From the NCBI GenBank assembly GCA_020051155.1, contig JAGVJK010000011.1, forward strand, positions 1-50,250: a stretch of 50,250 nt of DNA, in the 5' to 3' direction. Below are positions 44,438 to 50,250 of this stretch, piece after piece (position 1 is the stretch's first letter; every line of letters begins with the position of its first letter). The translations under genes and the position numbers were made by a program. The notes under the pieces are model-generated. The model had not been told where the DNA came from. It searched no databases and saw only the letters and a program-made list of their open reading frames with translations. The stretch comes from Gammaproteobacteria bacterium (GTDB lineage: Bacteria > Pseudomonadota > Gammaproteobacteria > UBA1113).

Positions 44438-45838
44438 ATGCCCATGGATACGAAGACACCTTATAAAAAGCCCGATAAAGAGCTAGATGCTGTAAAAATG
44501 CCGCCTCATTCGGTTGAGGCAGAGCAGGCCGTGATTGGTGGTCTCATGTTGGACAATGACAGTTGGGATCATGTTGTTGAGCGATTGCATGAACGAGATT
44601 TTTATCGCTACGAACATCGTCTTATCTTCCGCGCTATTGGTTTATTAGTAGAAAGAAATCAACCCTTCGACGTGATTACTATTTCTGATGCGTTAAAGGG
44701 AATCGATGAATTAGAAAACATTGGCGGTGAAATTTATTTATTTGAATTATCTCGTAATACCCCGACAGCTTCCAATATTAAAGCCTATGCCGACATCGTT
44801 CGTGAACGTTCAGTTTTACGGCAAATGATTGGGGTCGCTGCGGAAATTGCAGATTCAGCCTACCATCCTGAAGGGGTTGCCACTGCTGAATTATTAGATC
44901 AAGCTGAACGCCGAGTCTTTGAAATTGCCGACCAATCCATGCGGAGCAAAGGCCCCCAGGCCGTTAAATTATTGGTAGCGCAAGCCATGGAGCGCATCGA
45001 TCAATTATTCCATTCTAAAAATGCGATTACCGGTTTATCCACCGGCTATATTGATTTAGACCGAATGACCTCTGGTTTACAACAGTCAGATTTAATTATT
45101 GTTGCAGGTCGACCCTCCATGGGTAAAACCACCTTTGCCATGAACATTGCCGAGAATGCAGCCATTAGAGAAAGCAAACCCGTTTTAGTTTTTAGCATGG
45201 AGATGCCCGGCGATTCCTTGGCGATGAGGATGTTATCTTCTCTCAGCCGTGTGGATCAACATCGTGTGCGTACCGGTGGTTTGAAGGATGAAGATTGGAG
45301 TCGAATTGGTTCTTCCGTGAATATTCTCAGCCAAACCAAAATGTTTATTGATGACACGCCGGCTTTAACGCCCAGTGAATTGCGTTCTAAAGCGCGACGC
45401 GTAGCACGCGATCAAGGCGGCTTGGGTTTAATCGTTATCGATTACCTACAATTGATGCGCACACAAAATTCTTCAGAAAATCGTACGGCAGAGATTTCTG
45501 AAATTTCACGCTCTTTAAAAGCCTTAGCGAAAGAGTTAAATGTCCCCGTGATTGCTTTGTCTCAGTTAAATCGAAGTTTAGAGCAACGAGCCGACCGACG
45601 CCCGATGATGTCAGACTTACGGGAATCAGGTGCGATTGAGCAGGATGCAGATTTAATTGTCTTTATTTACCGTGATGAAGTTTACCATCCTGAAACTCAA
45701 GACAAAGGTATCGCAGAAATTATTATCGCCAAACAAAGGAATGGTCCAATTGGAAAAGCCAGATTGAACTTCCATGGCCAATACACTCGCTTTGATAATT
45801 TAGCGGAAGGCCAACAGTATACGGGCGGACTGGATTAA
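44438..45838 (+). CDS. dnaB: Replicative DNA helicase
   Basis: 466 residues, the hexameric helicase of the replication fork. The N-terminal domain (MPPHSVEAEQAVIGGLMLDND, about 20-130) and linker precede the RecA-like domain: Walker A AGRPSMGKTTFAMN, SMEMPGDSLAMRML, Walker B LIVIDYLQLMR, sensor ALSQLNRSLEQR and DLRESGAIEQDADLIVFIYR with the arginine finger region. Start at 44438 or at the ATG two codons later. It ends the conserved rpsF-rpsR-rplI-dnaB series, here with a toxin-antitoxin pair inserted before it; alr, the common next gene, is not present. Confidence 0.97.
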   Translation: MPMDTKTPYKKPDKELDAVKMPPHSVEAEQAVIGGLMLDNDSWDHVVERLHERDFYRYEHRLIFRAIGLLVERNQPFDVITISDALKGIDELENIGGEIYLFELSRNTPTASNIKAYADIVRERSVLRQMIGVAAEIADSAYHPEGVATAELLDQAERRVFEIADQSMRSKGPQAVKLLVAQAMERIDQLFHSKNAITGLSTGYIDLDRMTSGLQQSDLIIVAGRPSMGKTTFAMNIAENAAIRESKPVLVFSMEMPGDSLAMRMLSSLSRVDQHRVRTGGLKDEDWSRIGSSVNILSQTKMFIDDTPALTPSELRSKARRVARDQGGLGLIVIDYLQLMRTQNSSENRTAEISEISRSLKALAKELNVPVIALSQLNRSLEQRADRRPMMSDLRESGAIEQDADLIVFIYRDEVYHPETQDKGIAEIIIAKQRNGPIGKARLNFHGQYTRFDNLAEGQQYTGGLD

Positions 45839-45881
45839 GTTTTCCAGGGTATAAAATGTCAGAATTAAGAAGAAAATGTCT

Positions 45882-45920
45882 AAAGAGCGCCTTCTCTACA
45901 AGGGGGAGAAGGTGCTCTTT
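45882..45920. repeat. Palindromic repeat family A, internally deleted copy
   Basis: A 39-bp hairpin whose two ends (AAAGAGCGCCTTCTC / GAGAAGGTGCTCTTT) are the outer arms of family A joined directly, without the inner arms and A+T-rich centre of the 150-153-bp copies. It sits just after dnaB in the 118-base gap before a convergent gene and may help end transcription. Confidence 0.8.
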
Positions 45921-45956
45921 GAGATATTTGATCAAGCCTTCAAAGCAGTAAAGTTT

Positions 45957-46322
45957 TTAAGGTAATCTCAATTGTCGTCGTTGTTCCATCGTCAACGATT
46001 CATAACCCGAGCGCGGAACATAATAGTGGCCGAGCACTGCAGGCTGACCATGTCCGGGGTAATAAGGAGACTCTTCCATTTGTACTTCAGGTGGGTCGGT
46101 GGGAACCGGCGCATTGACTAAGTGCCAATAGCCTGTGGGATTTTTAAATTTTATACCTTGCATGAAGCTTTCAAAACCTTTTGGGGTTTTAGCGCTATCA
46201 AAACTACTATCCGCCGCCAGCACTGCATCTTCTCGTGCAATAGGATTTGTGGATTCTTGGCCAAAAGTCGCAACAGTCATAAACAACAAAGCCAATGGTA
46301 TCAATGAGATATGTAATTTCAT
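45957..46322 (-). CDS. Hypothetical exported protein
   Basis: 121 residues. A signal peptide (about 1-21, LIPLALLFMTVATFGQ) precedes a Pro- and Tyr-rich mature part (NPTGYWHLVNAPVPTDPPEV; ESPYYPGHGQPAVLGHYYVP). GAGGGGG lies before the ATG. No family recognised and no cysteine. It is a lone minus-strand gene, one of three small exported proteins in 45.9-48.5 kb. Confidence 0.65.
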   Translation of the reverse strand: MKLHISLIPLALLFMTVATFGQESTNPIAREDAVLAADSSFDSAKTPKGFESFMQGIKFKNPTGYWHLVNAPVPTDPPEVQMEESPYYPGHGQPAVLGHYYVPRSGYESLTMEQRRQLRLP

Positions 46323-46475
46323 AGCAGCCCCCTCAAAAAAGCTATTCAGGCAAAGTATAGCGGTGATTGACCAAAAAGAAGACAGTTAAGAAGTGCTTAA
46401 GGGAGATGTTATTTAATAGGTTTGCCTCTGCAGGGAACAAAAATTTATAGATGTTGAATGCCTAGAAAATACTTT

Positions 46476-46625
46476 AAAGAGTGCCTTCTCCCCTTGAGGG
46501 AGAAGGTGCCCAAAGGGCGGATGAGGGGTGATCAAATACAGGAAAATACATTATTGAAATGGACTATTAGACACCCCTCATCCGGCCTTCGGCCACCTTC
46601 TCCCTCAAGGGGAGAAGGCATTTCT
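46476..46625. repeat. Palindromic repeat family A, full copy 3 (reversed)
   Basis: A 150-bp copy of the family A element in the opposite orientation to the copies at 13954 and 32449. The GGCCGAAGGCC-containing arm is on the right here. It occupies the centre of the 445-base gap between two minus-strand exported-protein genes. Besides this repeat, that gap holds the terminator at 46712-46748 and CTCTGCAGGGA-containing stretches at 46427-46440 and 46668-46680 that recur near 50205. No gene is seen. Confidence 0.9.
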
Positions 46626-46711
46626 TAAATGTTTTATCAATGATTCTAACATGTATTCATTTTTGTTCTCTGCAGGGAGCACACATTGGCCGGTGGGGGA
46701 AAAGAGCTGAA

Positions 46712-46748
46712 GAAGAAAAAGAAAAGGGGCAAGCATGATGCTAGCCCC
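46712..46748 (-). terminator. Rho-independent terminator of the acidic-protein gene
   Basis: On the minus strand GGGGC-T-AGCAT pairs with ATGCT-T-GCCCC (46726-46748), followed by a T-rich tract TTTTCTTTTTCTTC (46712-46725). It lies 20 bases beyond the stop of the gene at 46768-47088. Confidence 0.85.
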
Positions 46749-46767
46749 TCAAGAATCTAATTAAATA

Positions 46768-47088
46768 TTAAACGAAGTCAGCGTCGCTATCGTCGCTGGT
46801 GTCGTCATCTGGATCGTCGCTGTCATCGCTGGTTGTGGTGTTAGCGATTAAATCAGCATCATCAGAGTCACTATCGTCATCATCGGAATCAGCAACAGCA
46901 CCAAAATATAGTTTTCCTACACGAACTTTGAGTAAATTGTCACCACCCATCGTAGCGTTGTCTAAAACAGCAGCATGTCGATGACCTATGACGATCTCGT
47001 CGTGGTTAAAAGTGATTGTTGCAGCGCTAGCATTGACAGAAATAGCAAATGCTACGGCACTCATTGCAAGAAGAGTTGCTTTTTTCAT
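46768..47088 (-). CDS. Exported protein with Asp-rich tail
   Basis: 106 residues. A clear signal peptide ends at NASAA (about residue 23). A short domain (24-66; TFNHDEIVIGHRHAAVLDN) follows. The last 40 residues contain 20 Asp, mixed with Ser, Thr and Ala (SDDSDDPDDDTSDD). The tail is built from near-repeats of GAT/GAC and AGC/TCT codons, so it may vary in length by slippage. Acidic tails of this sort can bind calcium or other cations, but no EF-hand or RTX motif is seen. Family unknown. It has its own terminator. Confidence 0.7.
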   Translation of the reverse strand: MKKATLLAMSAVAFAISVNASAATITFNHDEIVIGHRHAAVLDNATMGGDNLLKVRVGKLYFGAVADSDDDDSDSDDADLIANTTTSDDSDDPDDDTSDDSDADFV

Positions 47089-47297
47089 CTGATAAAATCC
47101 TCTAAAGATTGATTAGGTTATTCAGTACCCCGGCGAGTATACTTCGCTTTACGCAGGAGGTATAGCACATTATCAACTTTTTGTAACAGTTTAATGTCTT
47201 GCTAGAAGCGGTTTGTGGCAGTATGTAAATACCTGAGAATAGCAAAGAGAATCCTGGTAAACTTTTGGCAAGAAATTCATTTAGTTAAGGGGAATTT

Positions 47298-47774
47298 ATG
47301 AAATCAGTACTCTATCCAGGCACCTTTGATCCAATGACCTTAGGGCATAGTGATTTAGTGGCCAGAGCGGCTCGATTATTTGATGAGGTGGTGGTTGCCA
47401 TTGCTAGTAATCCCAATAAAAAACCTTTGTTATCTCTTGATCAACGTATTTTGCTAGCACAGCAATCTTTGAGTCACTTAAAGAATGTACGTGTGATGGG
47501 TTTTTCTGGGTTATTAGTTGATTTAGCAAGAACGGAAGGGATTCATCTAGTCTTACGCGGTGTAAGGGCGATGAGTGATTTTGAGTTTGAAGTGCAACTT
47601 GCCAGTACGAATCGCAGTATGATGCCAGAGTTAGAAACGATCTTTCTAACACCTTGCGCCGAGTATGCGCATGTCTCCTCAACCTTGGTACGAGAAATTG
47701 CAGCTTATGGTGGAGATATTCGCCAATTCGTTGCTCCTAATGTGCAAGAAGCGATGCAAAAATTGGTTAAATAA
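47298..47774 (+). CDS. coaD: Phosphopantetheine adenylyltransferase
   Basis: 158 residues, a nucleotidyltransferase that joins ATP and 4'-phosphopantetheine to dephospho-CoA, the penultimate step to coenzyme A. YPGTFDPMTLGHSDL carries the TxGH nucleotide motif, LVLRGVRAMSDFEFE binds the substrate, and AHVSSTLVREIA is the C-terminal ISSTxxR-like motif. Length as in E. coli. AAGGGGAA lies before the ATG. The nearby mutM-rpmG-rpmB on the other strand is the usual gammaproteobacterial arrangement. Confidence 0.97.
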   Translation: MKSVLYPGTFDPMTLGHSDLVARAARLFDEVVVAIASNPNKKPLLSLDQRILLAQQSLSHLKNVRVMGFSGLLVDLARTEGIHLVLRGVRAMSDFEFEVQLASTNRSMMPELETIFLTPCAEYAHVSSTLVREIAAYGGDIRQFVAPNVQEAMQKLVK

Positions 47775-48301
<527 letters not shown>

Positions 48302-48306
48302 GTTAC

Positions 48307-48528
48307 TTATGGTTTTGAGTAAAATTTTATACAAGATGCTAGATTTATCTGATAGGTTTTTGCTGCTTTATAACCTTGCGCTGGTTTTGGAATAACGTCG
48401 ATGCAATAAGCTTTCGCAGCAGCAGGTGAGAGTGAATGCGTTTTTGGCGTTACCGCAAGGGCAGTTGGAATAGCCAGCGCACCTGCCAAAATACCTAAGC
48501 CGAGTGCTGTAACAACATGTTTGCTCAT
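48307..48528 (-). CDS. Small exported protein
   Basis: 73 residues. A signal peptide (about 1-25, ALGLGILAGALAIPTALA) leaves a basic mature part of about 48 residues with two Cys (AYCIDVIPKPAQGYKAAK and NLASCIKFYSKP), which could form one disulfide. No family recognised. The stop lies only 5 bases from the family C repeat, so the C-terminus could have been reshaped by it. Weakly supported but the signal peptide is convincing. Confidence 0.6.
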   Translation of the reverse strand: MSKHVVTALGLGILAGALAIPTALAVTPKTHSLSPAAAKAYCIDVIPKPAQGYKAAKTYQINLASCIKFYSKP

Positions 48529-48659
48529 GATATCGATACCTCGTAAGTGACTAATTAAGCTAACTTATCGTCCTACAAAGACATAACACGCCGCCTGAGC
48601 GTGTCACTTAGAGTATAGGTGTCCGCCAAATTTTTGTAAAATAATTAACCAACAAATTC

Positions 48660-48731
48660 TATACCGCTCGTACCTCAAGATGACCGTCAGGGCGAAGTGC
48701 TAGATTCGCATCTTGAGGTACGAGCGGTATA
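48660..48731. repeat. Palindrome with perfect 23-bp arms (family C end)
   Basis: 48660-48682 and 48709-48731 are perfect inverted copies (TATACCGCTCGTACCTCAAG ... ) around a 26-base centre. The outermost TATACCGCTC is shared with the composite repeat at 48077-48301. It lies in the 246-base gap between the small exported protein and the 3' end of mutM and may stop transcription from the mutM side. Confidence 0.85.
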
Positions 48732-48774
48732 TGTGCTGTCCATGCAGGCAGGTATTCGCGTCGATATTGATGGG

Positions 48775-49590
48775 TTATCGTTGGCAACGGGGGCAATACA
48801 CGGTGCTGCGTTGACCGAGACGGCATTCTACTAAGAGGGTTTTACATTGATAACAGGGTTGATTAGCGCGGCCGTAAACAAATAGGTGTTGAGAAAAATA
48901 TCCGGGATTTCCATCGCTTTGTGAAAAGTCTTTTAAGGTGGTGCCACCCTGTTGGATCGCTGCTTGCAAAATTTGTTGAGTGACCGTGACGAGTTTTTTT
49001 AGCGCCGGTTTTTTTAATTGCTGACCTGGCATTGTCGGTAGAATGCGGGCTTGAAATAACGCTTCATTCGCATAAATGTTGCCAACGCCGACTACCAAGT
49101 GGCTATCCATCAGTAATTGTTTGATAGGCGCTGTACGATTTTTAAGAGCTTGCTGTAAATAATCTGCAGAAAAATCCTCCGACAAAGGCTCGGGTCCTAA
49201 CTCGCAGAGTAAGGGGTGCTCCAAGGGCGGTTCGCTGGTCCACAGCCAAGCACCAAATCGTCTGGGGTCATGAAAACGTAAGCTGATCTGACCATCAAGG
49301 ACAAGAATGACATGATCGTGTTTTTTATAAGGTTCTGTTAACGGCAATAATTTTAAATGTCCCGACATGCCCAGGTGAATGAGAACAGTGCCATGATGGA
49401 AGATGAGCAATAAATATTTTCCACGGCGCTGCACATCAAGAACTTCTTGGTTTTTTAATAAAAGCGGTAGATTAAGAGGGATGGGCCATCGTAATTGTGA
49501 ATGGCGAAGGACGACGTCGGTTACACGATGCCCTTTAAGAGCGGGAAGAATACCACGGCGTGTTGTTTCAACTTCTGGTAATTCTGGCAT
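48775..49590 (-). CDS. mutM: Formamidopyrimidine-DNA glycosylase
   Basis: 271 residues from the ATG at 49590, because the mature enzyme must begin with Pro (MPELPEVETTRRG; Pro2 and Glu3 are catalytic). It removes 8-oxoguanine and nicks the strand. The central part has the helix-two-turn-helix (VVGVGNIYANEALF), and the C-terminal zinc finger is complete (CYQC ... YCPRCQR). An in-frame ATG 14 codons upstream cannot be the true start for that reason. It forms a minus-strand series with rpmG and rpmB, as in E. coli. Confidence 0.97.
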   Translation of the reverse strand: MPELPEVETTRRGILPALKGHRVTDVVLRHSQLRWPIPLNLPLLLKNQEVLDVQRRGKYLLLIFHHGTVLIHLGMSGHLKLLPLTEPYKKHDHVILVLDGQISLRFHDPRRFGAWLWTSEPPLEHPLLCELGPEPLSEDFSADYLQQALKNRTAPIKQLLMDSHLVVGVGNIYANEALFQARILPTMPGQQLKKPALKKLVTVTQQILQAAIQQGGTTLKDFSQSDGNPGYFSQHLFVYGRANQPCYQCKTLLVECRLGQRSTVYCPRCQR

Positions 49591-49685
49591 AAATGCACCT
49601 TGAGAGACGCTAAAGCAAATATGCCGCTCCAAGGAACGGCATATCTAACAGGGACAAGCTTAGATGAGAAATTCCGGTCTATTCT

Positions 49686-49841
49686 TTACTTAATTTTGTC
49701 TTCTTTAAACCAAACGTGTTTGCGTAATACAGCGTCATATTTTTTCTTACGCATTTTTTCAGGTGTATTTTTTTTGTTTTTAGTCGTCGTGTAGAAGTAC
49801 CCTGTGCCTTCTTCAGATACTAATCGAATAAGATCTTGCAT
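49686..49841 (-). CDS. rpmG: 50S ribosomal protein L33
   Basis: 51 residues, read as [20 protein letters not shown] and then a Lys-rich stretch, [23 protein letters not shown] near the end being typical (written in parts; residues 30-51). It lacks the CxxC pairs, so it is the zinc-free form. It lies 15 bases after rpmB and is followed by mutM. Too short to be noticed in a simple long-frame scan. Confidence 0.95.
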   Translation of the reverse strand: MQDLIRLVSEEGTGYFYTTTKNKKNTPEKMRKKKYDAVLRKHVWFKEDKIK

Positions 49842-49856
49842 GAGTGGTTACCCTTA

Positions 49857-50093
49857 TTAAATTTTTTCGCCGCGTTGACGGATTCTTTCTAATACTTGCT
49901 CGATACCCAGTTTATCGATGGTTCGCAACCCTCGATTACTGACTTTCAGCGTAATAAAGCGTTTTAATGTAGGAACCCAAAACTTGCGGGTATGCAAATT
50001 AACGTTAAAACGTCGACGGGTTTTATTATTAGCGTGGGATACCTTATTACCGGCCATCGGACCACGTCCTGTTACTTGACACACTCTGGACAT
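49857..50093 (-). CDS. rpmB: 50S ribosomal protein L28
   Basis: 78 residues from the ATG at 50093, preceded by GGAG. It opens [16 protein letters not shown] and continues [34 protein letters not shown] and [15 protein letters not shown], the whole L28 family sequence. Longer in-frame starts upstream are not supported by the family. First gene of the rpmB-rpmG-mutM series; its promoter must lie within 50094-50250. Confidence 0.96.
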   Translation of the reverse strand: MSRVCQVTGRGPMAGNKVSHANNKTRRRFNVNLHTRKFWVPTLKRFITLKVSNRGLRTIDKLGIEQVLERIRQRGEKI

Positions 50094-50232
50094 TATTAAG
50101 ACTCCAAAAAACAAAATCAGCGCAGACAAATTCCGCAAAAAGGGCGATTCTACCAGACTTTGCCTAAAAGACAACCCCAGAGCAATGTTTTTGTATTCTC
50201 TGCCTCTGCAGGGGACAAAAACTCCCTCGTCT

Positions 50233-50250
50233 GTCATCCCCGCGCAGGCG
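50233..50250. repeat. Start of a second family B palindrome, cut by the window edge
   Basis: The last 18 bases (GTCATCCCCGCGCAGGCG) equal the first 18 of the left arm at 18097. The rest of the element lies beyond the window. It is upstream of rpmB. Confidence 0.7.

Overview
The window reads as a chromosomal segment of a gammaproteobacterium, most likely a Legionellales/Coxiellaceae-type lineage that lives with eukaryotic hosts. This rests on gene order and content and not on any search. The hfq-hflX-hflK-hflC ... purA ... rnr-rlmB ... rpsF-rpsR-rplI-dnaB order and the coaD ... mutM-rpmG-rpmB order are typical of Gammaproteobacteria. The base composition is moderately A+T rich. Two very large ankyrin-repeat proteins, a Fic-domain enzyme and an MFS transporter gene overlapping tdk recall Legionella-like bacteria.

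Layout. 0.15-7.3 kb: a complete histidine pathway. A compact minus-strand operon, hisG-hisD-hisC/B-hisH-hisA-hisF-hisIE, has every junction overlapping. A divergent IMPase-type histidinol-phosphatase (hisN) supplies the step that the HisC-HisB fusion lacks. HisG is catalytic-core only. 7.5-8.4 kb: a Fic-domain enzyme faces, tail to tail, a 61-residue protein carrying a Fic-inhibitory-helix-like motif. 8.3-16.1 kb: nucleoside uptake and salvage (adenosine deaminase, MFS transporter, thymidine kinase, uridine-phosphorylase-like enzyme, deoC, purine nucleoside phosphorylase, cytidine deaminase), interrupted by a coiled-coil protein and an SH3 envelope protein. 16.1-20.6 kb: phosphate transport (PiT plus DUF47/PhoU-like), SppA protease and a class II DAHP synthase.

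21.0-45.8 kb: the conserved hfq-to-dnaB backbone, broken by two accessory blocks. The first (24.97-30.78 kb) is a DevBCA-like ABC exporter with its own TolC-type lipoprotein and an overlapping convergent flavin-dependent tryptophan-halogenase-like gene. The second (36.07-42.09 kb) is a 23-bp tandem repeat array followed by two paralogous ankyrin proteins of 908 and 963 residues. A Phd/PIN toxin-antitoxin pair with a clear palindromic operator sits between rplI and dnaB. A tRNA-Leu(CAG) lies just after purA. 45.9-50.25 kb: small exported proteins of unknown role (one with a 50 percent Asp tail), coaD, a 2[4Fe-4S] ferredoxin, mutM, rpmG and rpmB.

Intergenic spaces are unusually rich in palindromic MITE-like repeats. 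At least six families are visible, one with three full copies and one internally deleted copy in this window. The features most worth a second look are the Fic/small-protein pair, the twin modular ankyrin proteins with their shared non-ankyrin header motif, the exporter-halogenase pair, and the truncated HisG with the HisC-HisB fusion.
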